Shown: positions 1-8,812 of the stretch, in pieces
How the letters are laid out: each line of letters opens with the position of its first letter
Numbering within the stretch: the first letter of the stretch is position 1
Source of the DNA: Lapidilactobacillus luobeiensis
GTDB lineage: Bacteria > Bacillota > Bacilli > Lactobacillales > Lactobacillaceae
Direction: 5' to 3'
Assembly (NCBI RefSeq): GCF_024345205.1
Contig: NZ_BROC01000001.1
Coordinates: forward strand, 1 to 64,000
Length of the DNA stretch: 64,000 nt
Notes under the pieces: generated by a model
What the model saw: only the letters and a program-made list of their open reading frames with translations
The model's database searches: none
Told to the model about the DNA's origin: nothing
Program-made: the position numbers and the translations under genes

Positions 1-64
1 ATTTCTCAAATTCCAGAAGCAAGACTCGCGATTATCGAGAAATTTTAAGGCCATTCGCCAAACG

Positions 65-262
65 TTAGAAAGAACCGTTTTTGATTCGATCGTCCTGATG
101 AGTCAAGACTAGACCAAGCGTATCGCATAACGCTAAATTAAAAATCTCCTGCCCATGTAGAACTAAGTCAGCGAAATCCAATTGACCATTAAATAGTTTT
201 TTGACCTCAGATCCAAAGGAAGTTAACATTTCTGTGTTGATTTGTTGTAGAATAGATTTCAA
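65..262 (-). pseudogene. N-terminal remnant of a probable transposase
   Basis: A 65-codon frame starts at a TTG (260-262) placed 8 nt behind a strong AGGAGG and stops at 65-67. The peptide (begins MKSILQQINTEM, ends DDRIKNGSF) resembles the N-terminus of ISLre2/UPF0236-type transposases of lactobacilli, but this is recognition from memory only. Those transposases are several hundred residues long. Here the frame stops after 65 residues, and the remaining 64 bases to the window edge show no clean continuation in the same frame, although one shifted frame stays open. It is most likely a frameshifted or truncated insertion-sequence relic. It could also be an unrelated small protein with a good ribosome binding site. 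Confidence 0.4.
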
Positions 263-429
263 GAGCGATTCCTCCTAGAAAGTTGTTTTGTCAATTACTA
301 TTCTAGCATAAAGGGAATCGCTCCCTTTTTATCTTCAGATAATCTACCCACTTAAACTTTACGCCAACTCTATGATACGCCATTCAGTTGTCGATGATTA
401 TCAAGTCGATTGTTACGATATGGCTATTT
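263..429. other. Intergenic stretch upstream of the remnant
   Basis: This holds the ribosome binding site (about 271-276) and presumably the promoter of the minus-strand remnant. I see no other gene or clear structure before the repeat that begins near 430. Confidence 0.4.
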
Positions 430-820
430 GTACGAACTTGTGATCGCTAGCCATGGTCATCAATTGCGTGGTGATTTGTCAATTTGCACGCGCAGGCACT
501 ATGGCGTGGCAGCTTAGTCTGCTTAAAACGGTTGAGCGGGCGGAGTGGAGTGTGGCGGGTGAGATCGCCGTGAAATTGGTCTTAGTGGCTTTGCCACTTA
601 GATCAAGGCCTGATTTTAAGACTCGCAAAGCGAGGCTTAAAACAGCGCCCACAGCGAGCTTACCCGCCACACGCAGCGCAGACCGCGGCCAAGATTGAAA
701 CGGAACAGCTACCCACATCACAGTGAACTCACCCCGAACCACGCAGTGGAAGTTACGGCCAAGATACAGGAGTGTACAGCGAGCTCACCCGCCACGCGCA
801 ACGCAGACCGCGGCCAAGAT
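430..820 (+). repeat. Family 1 structured repeat, type A copy 1 with leader and repeated tails
   Basis: About 120 nt of leader (430-549) is followed by the type A core. The closing stem pairs 550-572 with 650-672 (outer arms GTGTGGCGGGT and ACCCGCCACAC). Inside are hairpin I (TTGGTCT 576-582 with AGATCAA 600-606, inner AGTGGC/GCCACT) and hairpin II (TTTTAAG 614-620 with CTTAAAA 636-642, inner TCGC/GCGA). The tail motif, a CACAGCGAGCT-like piece followed by a GCGGCCAAGAT-like piece, recurs in degraded form near 717-765 and 775-820, as if the 3' end had been duplicated twice. The element lies 3' of the metallophosphoesterase gene. Other copies are near 45.2, 47.9, 52.5 and 55.0 kb. Confidence 0.8.
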
Positions 821-882
821 TAGAACGGATATAGTTAGTTGCCACAGCAAGCTTGCCTATCACAGCATAAATTGATCAGAGC

Positions 883-1854
883 TCATTGTTTCCAGAAATT
901 ATTGGGCTTCTCCAGATCATCGGAGGCAAAGCGCGCCAGTTGCGCCAAATGCTCATGAGGAAAGGGAATGTTTTTGACCGGGGCAGTGGGACCATATTGG
1001 TGAAGTGAGGTGGTCAGGCCCTCTGGTTTGACCTCGATCATCCGATAGCCACGCGGAAGTTGACCGTAGCAGTTGTAGCCAGAAACATTGCCATAGATCA
1101 AGTTTAAGCCTAGAAATTCGCCAAAAAAATTATTGTCATGATCATGACCACAAAAGACACCAGCGACATGATCATTGTAACGTAGGTGGGCAAAAAGACC
1201 ACTGTTCAAGACGGCGCCAGAGACCCGTCGATCATCTTCCCAGAAATGTCCTGCTAGGATGTGTTCGCCAGCTTGGAGATATTCTGGTAAGGGGATGTGT
1301 AGGAAAACCAAATCACGGGTCGGTCCGATCTTGGCTAAATAATCCGCATGGGTCCGTTCATACCACGCGATTTGTTCCAATGAGATCCAATCATAATCAG
1401 TTCCCGGTAGATCGCCATGATTACCAGAATCAAAGACATAACAAACATTGGTGATGCCTGCTGAGTTCCCCAGCTCGAAGGTATAGCATTCTTTATCGCG
1501 GTGGTCGATGAAACTGTTTTGCTTGGCGATGCGATTCTTGAACCCATTTTCTAGTTCACGTAGGTCACTACGATCGATGGTTTCTTCTGAATCGTGGTTG
1601 CCATAGGTCATTGCGATGGGATAGTCAAATTCGTTGAATAAGTCGACCAGCGCTTGATAGCCTCGTTGCGGGCGATCGACCCCCTCTGACCAGATCAAAT
1701 CACCAGTGATCATGATCAAATCGGGATCAGCTGCGACGATCGCTGCCCGCAACGCCGCGAAAGTACGGATGTCTTTGGGCTCAAAAGGGTATGAACCAAT
1801 GTGGATATCAGTCAATTGCATGATCTTCAAGCCATTTTCTTTAATGAGTTGCAT
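883..1854 (-). CDS. Calcineurin-like metallophosphoesterase
   Basis: A 323-residue protein with the full metallophosphoesterase signature: D16-x-H18, G51-D52, GNHD at 85-88, a later His in FLHIPLP, and GHDHDN near residue 240. These ligands build the two-metal site that hydrolyses phosphomono- or diesters. There is no signal peptide or membrane segment, so a cytoplasmic location is likely. The overall form matches the phosphohydrolase group often annotated near Icc or DcrA, but the substrate cannot be read from sequence. ATG start with GAGGAGG 8 nt upstream. It is transcribed divergently from the sugar importer and is monocistronic here. Confidence 0.88.
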   Translation of the reverse strand: MQLIKENGLKIMQLTDIHIGSYPFEPKDIRTFAALRAAIVAADPDLIMITGDLIWSEGVDRPQRGYQALVDLFNEFDYPIAMTYGNHDSEETIDRSDLRELENGFKNRIAKQNSFIDHRDKECYTFELGNSAGITNVCYVFDSGNHGDLPGTDYDWISLEQIAWYERTHADYLAKIGPTRDLVFLHIPLPEYLQAGEHILAGHFWEDDRRVSGAVLNSGLFAHLRYNDHVAGVFCGHDHDNNFFGEFLGLNLIYGNVSGYNCYGQLPRGYRMIEVKPEGLTTSLHQYGPTAPVKNIPFPHEHLAQLARFASDDLEKPNNFWKQ

Positions 1855-2186
1855 AGGAGTCCTCCTCGGGATTTTCGAATCGTTGTTGGTGTAAAAGTGG
1901 TCGCATGCCGGCGATTTTTAGAGCGGCATTCGTGAAAAAAACCATATCTTCAAATTACTTTTTTTCGCGGTGACTAACAAGATGGCTCAGTGACTTTTTC
2001 TGCATGAATCGACCGAAAGAAAGTCGCCAGAAAAATTGCGAAAAAAGGCGCCTAGATGCTAAACTCCAATTTGTATCACAAGACATGACACCTAACGTTT
2101 GGAAGCCAAGTGCATTAACTCGAGTGCGGCGATGATCGTTGGGTGCACGGCGAAAAGCCACAATAAAGATTTGGGGAGATTTGCAA
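1855..2186. promoter_or_regulatory. Divergent regulatory region between phosphoesterase and sugar importer
   Basis: No gene fits this 332-nt gap. A candidate promoter for the importer is TTGCGA (2036-2041), an 18-nt spacer, then TAAACT (2060-2065), which leaves a leader of about 120 nt. No clear catabolite-response element was found. The open frame on the minus strand here has no ribosome binding site and is treated as chance. Confidence 0.35.
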
Positions 2187-3434
2187 ATGAAACTTAAGAA
2201 ATATGGGTTGCTATTAGGATTGGCCCTATGCGCAAGTTTAGCATTAGGCGCTTGTGGCAAAAAGAATGCCCAAGCCAGCCAAGGGAAAATCAAGCTATCG
2301 ATCAATTACTACAATGGCGCGATCAGTAAAGAGGCCATGGCGAACACCAAAGAACACTTTTCCAAGTATCAGTTACAATTCAAGCAAGTGCCCTCAAATG
2401 AGGATTTCGACACCAAGTTGAAGGCAAGTTTTGGTTCAAAAGCAGCGCCGGATATCACTGCGATCAATAATAATATTGAAGATTATTTACCCTACAAGAC
2501 CAAATTTGTTAATCTGACCAAGTACGGCACCAAGAAATTGGCCAAAGATTATGTGACTTGGAAATGGGATTCCACTTATGCGGATCCGGATTACCAGATC
2601 GCGATGCCGATCGATATTGGTCCTAAAGCGTTGATGTTCAATGTGGCCAACTTTGAGAAAGCGGGTCTGCCAACCGACCCGAAACAAGTCAGTGAATTGA
2701 TCAAGACCGAAGACGATTATCTGAAAGCAGCTGCGCAAATGAAAGAGAAGGCAAATTTGCCAATGTTTCTTTCTGCGGTCGCGCTGTTTGAAGATCGGGA
2801 ACAGAAAATGACCAAAGGTATTTTCAAAAACGGTGAATTGAGTTTAGGCGAGGGTCAATTGAAAGAAGCGTGGGACTTTGCGGTCAAAGCCTATCAAAGT
2901 GGTTATACACTAGACGTTAAGTTAGGCGGCGCTGACAATGCCAATGCTCAACAAAAAGGATTGTATTCGGCGATGAACAAGGCTTCATGGGCAATCGCCG
3001 ATCTGGAAGAAAATGGCACGAAACCAGGAACTTGGTTGATCGCCAAGGCGCCAGGTCAGCCATCGAACACTGGTGGCTCCTACTTGGCAGTCTTAAAAAC
3101 GACGGCACATCCGCAAGAAGCAGCCGAGGTCGTGCGCTATTTGACCAATGAAAAGAACCAGCGGGCCAATTTTAAAGAGCTCAGCCTCTTCCCAACACAT
3201 AAGGCAGTCTATGATGATGCTTTCATGAAGACGACCAATAAACTTTTTGGTGATGAACAATACAATCCTTATTTTGTCGATGCGGCGAACGCGATGAAAT
3301 ACACCGAGAGTGATCCGCGCAGTGGCACGGTCCAACGGATCTTTGAAGATCAAATGCAATTGATCCAGGATCAAAATAAAAATCCCGATCAAGCCTGGGC
3401 CGACGCAGTCAAAAAGGCGAAGACCATTGATTGA
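2187..3434 (+). CDS. ABC transporter sugar-binding lipoprotein
   Basis: A 415-residue extracellular solute-binding protein of the family 1 (MalE/UgpB-like) type. The first residues form a lipoprotein signal: basic start, hydrophobic core and a lipobox LGAC with the lipidated Cys at residue 23. The mature part begins GKKNAQAS and is then a typical two-lobe binding protein. The ATG at 2187 is chosen because GGGGAG lies 8 nt upstream and the signal peptide starts there; an in-frame start at 2139 would put 16 polar residues ahead of it. It is the first gene of the importer operon, followed after 164 nt by two permeases. It probably delivers a sugar or oligosaccharide. The ligand is unknown and no glycosidase gene is nearby. 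Confidence 0.9.
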   Translation: MKLKKYGLLLGLALCASLALGACGKKNAQASQGKIKLSINYYNGAISKEAMANTKEHFSKYQLQFKQVPSNEDFDTKLKASFGSKAAPDITAINNNIEDYLPYKTKFVNLTKYGTKKLAKDYVTWKWDSTYADPDYQIAMPIDIGPKALMFNVANFEKAGLPTDPKQVSELIKTEDDYLKAAAQMKEKANLPMFLSAVALFEDREQKMTKGIFKNGELSLGEGQLKEAWDFAVKAYQSGYTLDVKLGGADNANAQQKGLYSAMNKASWAIADLEENGTKPGTWLIAKAPGQPSNTGGSYLAVLKTTAHPQEAAEVVRYLTNEKNQRANFKELSLFPTHKAVYDDAFMKTTNKLFGDEQYNPYFVDAANAMKYTESDPRSGTVQRIFEDQMQLIQDQNKNPDQAWADAVKKAKTID

Positions 3435-3598
3435 TCAAGGCGATCAGATGAGCGGCAAAATCAATTGCAGTCACCATGAGTTGGATTGAACGAATTTTAG
3501 ACTAGCACAGCCAGTGGTGGCCGCTTGACCTAAGTGACCACCATTCTTGGCGCCATCGCACCACACACTGACATAAGTATGATAAAGGAAGTGAAGAA

Positions 3599-4543
3599 AT
3601 GGAAGTCAGTGATCACGGCACCGGGCTACAAACGGCGCCCAAGCACCAGCGGCACCGTTTCCGGTTTGATTTAGAAAAGGTAACGCCGTATCTGGCCATC
3701 GCGCCTTTCTATCTCCTGTTTCTCGTTTTTGGCTTGTTTCCGATCTTGTTCTCCGGTTATTTAGCATTGAGCAAATGGGATGGCATCGGACAGATCCAAT
3801 TTACCGGTTGGACGAATCTCCAACGTTTGGCTCAGGATACCGATTTCTGGTTATCGCTGAAGAATACTGTTTTGATCTGGGCTTTGGGGACTTTTCCAAT
3901 GTTATTCTTGGCGTTGGTCCTGGCCTTTATGCTCAGTCTCAAGATGTTCAAGCATAAAGAGACACTAAAAGCTTTATTATTTTTGCCAAATATCACTTCA
4001 GTCGTGGCGATCACGATTTTGTTTGGCCTGATTTTTTCTAATCTGGACGGGCTAGCTAATGGCGTCTTACATTTGTTCGGTCTGCGCTCGATCAATTGGT
4101 TGACCAGTCCTAACTGGGTGCGTGTTGTGATCGCCTCGGTCAATGTTTGGCAATACACCGGGTACAACATGATCATTTATCTGACTGGGATCGCGCGGAT
4201 CTCCAAAGATTACAGTGAAGCGGCGCAAATGGATGGCGCGAATAATCGGCAGATTTTTTGGAAAATCACCGTACCACAATTGAAGCCGATCATTTTGTTC
4301 ACGGTGATGATGTCAACGATCGGCGGTCTGCAAGTTTTCTCAGAAGCGCAGGTCTTAGTTCCATCTGGCGCTACTCCGCAAGGCGGCGCGATGACGATCG
4401 TTTATTATCTGTACAATACGGCCTTCACCAATCACCAGTTTGGTTATGGCTCTACGATTGCTTGGGGCTTAGTGGCCTTGATCGTCCTTTTCTCGGCCGT
4501 GAACTGGTATGTGACGACTAAACGGATCCAGGGGGTCAACTAA
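3599..4543 (+). CDS. ABC sugar transporter permease, MalF/UgpA type
   Basis: A 314-residue integral membrane protein. After a basic cytoplasmic N-terminus of about 25 residues comes a first membrane helix (ending LVFGLFPILFS), then five further helices. The conserved EAA loop of carbohydrate importers is visible (EAAQMDGANNRQIFWKITVP), the surface that docks on the ATPase. ATG start with AAGGAAGTG just upstream. The next permease begins immediately after its stop codon, so the two are translationally coupled. They would form the membrane heterodimer for the binding protein encoded at 2187-3434. Confidence 0.92.
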   Translation: MEVSDHGTGLQTAPKHQRHRFRFDLEKVTPYLAIAPFYLLFLVFGLFPILFSGYLALSKWDGIGQIQFTGWTNLQRLAQDTDFWLSLKNTVLIWALGTFPMLFLALVLAFMLSLKMFKHKETLKALLFLPNITSVVAITILFGLIFSNLDGLANGVLHLFGLRSINWLTSPNWVRVVIASVNVWQYTGYNMIIYLTGIARISKDYSEAAQMDGANNRQIFWKITVPQLKPIILFTVMMSTIGGLQVFSEAQVLVPSGATPQGGAMTIVYYLYNTAFTNHQFGYGSTIAWGLVALIVLFSAVNWYVTTKRIQGVN

Positions 4544-5365
4544 ATGACACGAATCATGCATGGCAGTATCCGACTTCTGGTTGGACTTGCAGTTTTACTT
4601 TCGCTTTTTCCCTTCTATTGGATGTTGGTCATGGCCAGCAAAAAAAATAGTGAGATCTATCGCACGCCACCAAGCTTGTGGGTCGGTGATCAGCTTTGGC
4701 ACAATATCCAGGCTGTGATCGCTCAAACTAGTTTCTTCCATGCTTTGTTCAATACGTTGTTCATTGCGGTCACCTCAACGCTTTTAGTCCTGTTTTTTGA
4801 CTCATTAGCGGGTTTTGCTTTTGCGAAATTACATTTTCGTGGGCAAGCGTTTCTGTTCGCTTTCCTCCTAGGGACGATGATGATCCCCGGTCAGTTGAAT
4901 ATCATTCCTTCATTTTATCTGATGGATAAATTGGGCTGGGTCGGTTCCTATAAGGCTTTGATCATTCCGGGGATGGCCAACGCTTTTGGCATCTTTTGGA
5001 TCAAGCAATATTGTACCGATTCTATTCCGGATAGTTTATTAGAAGCGGCTAAGCTTGATGGTTGTTCCACCTTTCGGATCTATTGGTCGGTGGCGTTGCC
5101 GATCATGCGACCAGCCTTAGCGTTTTTGGCGCTGTTTTCTTTCATGGGTTCTTGGAATGATTATATGTGGCCTTTGATCATTCTCAACGATGAGGCGAAA
5201 TATACCTTGATGTTGGCTTTGACCCAATTGAAGGGAATCTATTCGGTCAACTATCCTTTAGTGATCACAGGCACATTATTAGCGACTTTACCTTTGTTAG
5301 TTTTATTCATTTTCTTCAGTAAACAATTGATTTCCGGTATTACCGATGGCGCGGTCAAAGAATAG
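4544..5365 (+). CDS. ABC sugar transporter permease, MalG/UgpE type
   Basis: A 273-residue second permease with about six membrane helices and an EAA loop (EAAKLDGCSTFRIYWSVALP). Its start follows directly on the stop codon of the preceding permease. A C-terminal GAVKE tail, common in this subfamily, is present. No ATP-binding subunit is encoded anywhere in the operon, so the importer must borrow a shared ATPase of the MsmX/MsmK kind from elsewhere in the genome. That last point is an inference from family knowledge. Confidence 0.92.
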   Translation: MTRIMHGSIRLLVGLAVLLSLFPFYWMLVMASKKNSEIYRTPPSLWVGDQLWHNIQAVIAQTSFFHALFNTLFIAVTSTLLVLFFDSLAGFAFAKLHFRGQAFLFAFLLGTMMIPGQLNIIPSFYLMDKLGWVGSYKALIIPGMANAFGIFWIKQYCTDSIPDSLLEAAKLDGCSTFRIYWSVALPIMRPALAFLALFSFMGSWNDYMWPLIILNDEAKYTLMLALTQLKGIYSVNYPLVITGTLLATLPLLVLFIFFSKQLISGITDGAVKE

Positions 5366-5376
5366 GAGGGCCTAAG

Positions 5377-5961
5377 GTGTTGGCGACAGTCAAGCAATTT
5401 GTTGAGCAACAGCTCGATCGGCTAGGAAAAATTTTATTCACAGGTTTACTCATCCTAGCTGGATTTGTTACAATAGTCGGTGGTGGTCTAGGCCTGATTT
5501 TGGCTCAGCGCTACACCAGTGATCGCCAGGATTGGTGGTCAGGTGTTTGGCAGTGGTCCTTGATCAAAAAGGCGTTGATCTTGACCCTATTTGGTTGGCT
5601 TTGGATCTTGGCCATCCTGTTTAACTTTCAGATGGTGCCGCAAATGGTGGGAGTCGGGGGAGTTCTCCATTTGAGCGGTACGATCTTGATCGCTTGGCTA
5701 GGTGGCATGTGGCTATTATGGTCGCAACATCGCTTGGCGTTGAGAGGATCGACAGGCTGGCTGGGGCACAAACGTCATTTACAAGAAGTTTGTGCCTTAG
5801 GTGGGCCTTTATCTGGGTTATTGGTCATAGATCTAGGTTGTTTTTTGGTGATGTGGTGTTTTCCAGCAACAGCTTTATTGCTTGTTGGCTTAGTTTTTAC
5901 TTGGCAGGAACGTTTTTTAAAGCGACTAGGGACAAGATTTCAGGATAAAATGGGGGAGTAA
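5377..5961 (+). CDS. YesL-like (DUF624) membrane protein
   Basis: A 194-residue hydrophobic protein with four to five predicted membrane helices. Size, the WWSGVWQWS-like motif in the first loop and its position after a sugar permease pair all fit the YesL/DUF624 family. These small membrane proteins accompany carbohydrate ABC importers in Firmicutes; their role is not established. GTG start at 5377 with AGGAGG 8 nt upstream. It lies 11 nt after the permease gene and 1 nt before the regulator gene, so it is clearly in the same operon. Confidence 0.75.
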   Translation: MLATVKQFVEQQLDRLGKILFTGLLILAGFVTIVGGGLGLILAQRYTSDRQDWWSGVWQWSLIKKALILTLFGWLWILAILFNFQMVPQMVGVGGVLHLSGTILIAWLGGMWLLWSQHRLALRGSTGWLGHKRHLQEVCALGGPLSGLLVIDLGCFLVMWCFPATALLLVGLVFTWQERFLKRLGTRFQDKMGE

Positions 5962-5962
5962 G

Positions 5963-7504
5963 ATGAGTAAAATGACGATGACAGCGCAACCGAAATTAAC
6001 GCAACGCGAGATCGACCTTTTGAATCAACTGCTACATCAAGAAACACCGGTGACTTTAGTTCAAATCGGCGCGGAAATGTCCTTATCTGAGCACCAGATC
6101 CGTTATGCTTTATCAAAGATCAATCACTTTTTGTCCCAAAAGGGGCTTGGCTGGGTCAATCTTGACCGTGATCGGCTCACATTGCCACAACCTCAGGAAA
6201 CACAAAAAGCCTTAGCATATTTCGTTTCCCATACCACGCCAGCGCAGTTCCGCTATTCGCAGACACAGATGCAACGTTTCATTTTGTTGAAACTATTGTT
6301 GAGCGAGCAGCCCTTGAGCACCAACTACTTCATGAGTGCGCTGTATCGTTCGCGGACCACCGTGGTCAAAACTTTGAATGAAGTGCGGGCGATCTGCGCC
6401 GGTTTGGGGCTGGAGTTGGAACATTTAAAACGCTCCGGCTACCAAGTTGAGGGGCCAAATTTCAAAAAATTAGTTGTTTTTCTACGATTATTGATGAGTA
6501 CGATCAATATTCGCGAGATCTATAGTTTTTATTATCGCGATAATATCTATTCGAAAATGGGCGAGCTAGTCCTATTCAATGTTTTTGAATTAGATCAGTT
6601 ATTGACCGCTTTGAAGAAGACCATGACTTATACCCAAGATACCACGGGAATCGACGACACAGATTTCTTCTTGTTGACGATCTTAAACTATAAGTTAGCG
6701 GAAATGTCTGCGGCGCCGCGTTTGGCCGCTGAAAGTGAAGTCTTGCCCTTGGCGGAATTAGCCGAGCAGATTTTTGCCAACGGTCGCCAAGGTGATCTGG
6801 CGATGGAACGGACTTTGACTGACCAACTGAATCAGCATGTGGAACAAGCGTTAGGATTGACCGTTCCGTTTTCTGCTCAGTTCAGCAATGTGTTGAGCCA
6901 TCACTTGCGTCGCGTTTTGTTTCGTGAGGAGAATGAGTTGCCACCAGTAGTCCCACCAAGCGAGTTTATGCCGGGGGATCAGCAGCACTTACGTCAGATC
7001 GTGGCGGCGGGGATCACAAAATTCGCTATTCCTTGTTTTAGTTCGACGGATATTGAACTGGTGACCGCCTTTTATGCCAGTGAGTTGGAAAAGCAAAAAC
7101 CGCAAAGTTGGCAACCGCCGCGGATCCTAGTGGTCTGTGTTGAAGGTCCCGCTTTGGCGCATATCCTACGCAATCAGCTTTCGCGGTTGATGCCCAGTGA
7201 TCAGATCGATCTAGCGGCTGTCTATGAGGTCACCGAGCATAAATTACAAAGTTATGACCTGATCATCAGCACTGTCAAGTTACCTAGCGCTGATCAGGAG
7301 AAAGTTCTATTATTGAAACCACCGTTTAGTACCGATCTTTTACCAGCGGTCCAACAACGCTTGGCGACAATGGTTCGGGCCTGCGTGATCACCGATGACG
7401 CGCAGATGACTGCTGTGACTGCCGCCGTCCGGGCTACAGAACTACCGCAACCAGAACAAAAAGTTTTGGAACAGCGTTTGCGGGAGATCTTGACCGCCGG
7501 CTGA
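5963..7504 (+). CDS. PRD-type transcriptional regulator of the sugar operon
   Basis: A 513-residue regulator. An N-terminal helix-turn-helix (about residues 12-60, LTQREIDLLNQLL onward) and a second one (about 115-165) precede a central helical part that matches PTS regulation domains in length and pattern. A C-terminal segment from about residue 390 (RILVVCVEGPALAHIL, later YDLIISTV) resembles a PTS EIIB-like fold with a Cys near its first strand. This is the architecture of MtlR/LicR/Mga-like activators, though I do not see clear conserved PRD histidines. It is the last gene of the importer operon and likely controls it. PTS-type regulation of an ABC importer is unusual but known. Confidence 0.7.
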   Translation: MSKMTMTAQPKLTQREIDLLNQLLHQETPVTLVQIGAEMSLSEHQIRYALSKINHFLSQKGLGWVNLDRDRLTLPQPQETQKALAYFVSHTTPAQFRYSQTQMQRFILLKLLLSEQPLSTNYFMSALYRSRTTVVKTLNEVRAICAGLGLELEHLKRSGYQVEGPNFKKLVVFLRLLMSTINIREIYSFYYRDNIYSKMGELVLFNVFELDQLLTALKKTMTYTQDTTGIDDTDFFLLTILNYKLAEMSAAPRLAAESEVLPLAELAEQIFANGRQGDLAMERTLTDQLNQHVEQALGLTVPFSAQFSNVLSHHLRRVLFREENELPPVVPPSEFMPGDQQHLRQIVAAGITKFAIPCFSSTDIELVTAFYASELEKQKPQSWQPPRILVVCVEGPALAHILRNQLSRLMPSDQIDLAAVYEVTEHKLQSYDLIISTVKLPSADQEKVLLLKPPFSTDLLPAVQQRLATMVRACVITDDAQMTAVTAAVRATELPQPEQKVLEQRLREILTAG

Positions 7505-7530
7505 TCCTGATATAAGGATAAATAAAAAGA

Positions 7531-7566
7531 CCGCATTGCCTGAATGAAGGGCGATGCGGTTTTTTG
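7531..7566. terminator. Bidirectional terminator between convergent genes
   Basis: CCGCATTGCC (7531-7540) pairs with GGGCGATGCGG (7549-7559) around an 8-nt loop, followed by six T. On the opposite strand the stem is followed by TCTTTTTA, so it can also end the convergent beta-lactamase-like gene. Confidence 0.85.
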
Positions 7567-7589
7567 ATGAAAATAGTAGCGCACAAAGG

Positions 7590-8510
7590 TCAATTTTGAT
7601 CGATGACGGTGGCTGTTGCTTGAGCCAATTGTCCGATCAAGGCCTGGCCAGTGGCTTCACTTTCATTTTGATCTGTCAGGACGGCGATTGTGTAATCATT
7701 GCCGCCAGTGGTCGTGACGTGCCCGATACTGTTGATCATGGTGTTGCCTTCATCAGTTAACCAGCCATTCTTCAACTGCCAACTGGCGCTACCAGTTGAA
7801 ACACCCCAACTTTGCTCGGCGCTGACTTGGCCCATCAATGATTGGATATAGGCTTGATCAGCAGTCGATAAGTAAGCACTGTTGTAAAAAATCGTGTTTA
7901 GAAGTTTGAGCTGATCGCTGGCCGTTGTTTGAGTTAAACCCCATGCCTCAGTATCGGCGCTGGAATCAGTCATCGCTAAGGCCGAAAAAAGTTGATCAGT
8001 GGCACCATAACCACCGAGGATCGTCTGCAAAAAGTAAGTCGCGGCATCATTTGAACTATTCTCGATCATTTCGGTGGCCTGTTCACTTTCAGCCGTGGTC
8101 AAGGCAGTGCCTTGTTGTTCCGCCTGATGGAGGACTTGGGTCAGGATAGTCGCTTTGATGATACTGGCAGTAGCATGGGTGCTTGTAGTCGCGTCATTAC
8201 TTAATTGGATCGTTTGTTGACGCTCCGGCAAATAAATGGCGATGTCAACGCGACTTGAAGTCTGATCAAGAATAGCCTGCCACTGTGCTAAAAGCGTTTC
8301 TTGCAAAGTTGTCTTCGTTGTGGCAGCCGTTTGCTGGCTCTTTACCGCGGCTGTTTTCGCTTGGGTGAGCACCGCCTGTTGGTCATCTTTTGCTTGCGCT
8401 TTGGCAACGCTTGAAGAACCTGTCTGCTGTGCTGTATCTAATAGTTTAACACCGGCGCCGAGTAACGCGACACCGATCAAGAGCCAAGAAACTAGGTGCT
8501 TTAATTTCAA
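7590..8510 (-). CDS. Serine beta-lactamase-like/DD-peptidase-like exported protein
   Basis: A 306-residue protein with a membrane anchor or uncleaved signal (about residues 6-24) and an Ala/Gln/Thr-rich linker, then a class A beta-lactamase-like domain. The three active-site motifs are visible: S116-IIK119, S152-S-N154 and K247-N-G249 in place of the usual KTG. Such proteins act outside the membrane on peptidoglycan or beta-lactams. With KNG in the third motif and no neighbouring resistance genes, a cell-wall role is as likely as resistance. TTG start (8508-8510) with AGGAGA 8 nt upstream. Confidence 0.75.
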   Translation of the reverse strand: MKLKHLVSWLLIGVALLGAGVKLLDTAQQTGSSSVAKAQAKDDQQAVLTQAKTAAVKSQQTAATTKTTLQETLLAQWQAILDQTSSRVDIAIYLPERQQTIQLSNDATTSTHATASIIKATILTQVLHQAEQQGTALTTAESEQATEMIENSSNDAATYFLQTILGGYGATDQLFSALAMTDSSADTEAWGLTQTTASDQLKLLNTIFYNSAYLSTADQAYIQSLMGQVSAEQSWGVSTGSASWQLKNGWLTDEGNTMINSIGHVTTTGGNDYTIAVLTDQNESEATGQALIGQLAQATATVIDQN

Positions 8511-8812
8511 TCGATTTTCTCCTAACGACCTTTAACTAATTTAAAGTTAATGAGTAATAGATAAAAGTATAGTCAAAAAGAATGAAAAATAACTGACCTA
8601 ATTATGAAAGATAAATGAATTTTGCTTTATATTCTAGTGAAACACATCGTTATCCGGCGTCATCCATCAGTAGAATCAGCACGTGGACGTTACGAGTTAG
8701 ATAGATATTTGAGGTTAAGTGTTGTCAAAACAGAGAAGCTATCACTATAATAGAGATTAGCGCAGCCTTGTGTAAATGGTTACAGTTCAATAAGGACCTA
8801 GGGGGAAATAGT

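Noticed and set aside
453-742. Overlapping frames on both strands across the first repeat
   Set aside because: They follow the repeat, lack ribosome binding sites, and the same region shows compensatory stem changes that ignore codon positions.
1955-2305. A 116-codon minus-strand frame upstream of the sugar importer
   Set aside because: It overlaps the signal-peptide region of the binding protein and has no ribosome binding site or recognisable similarity.
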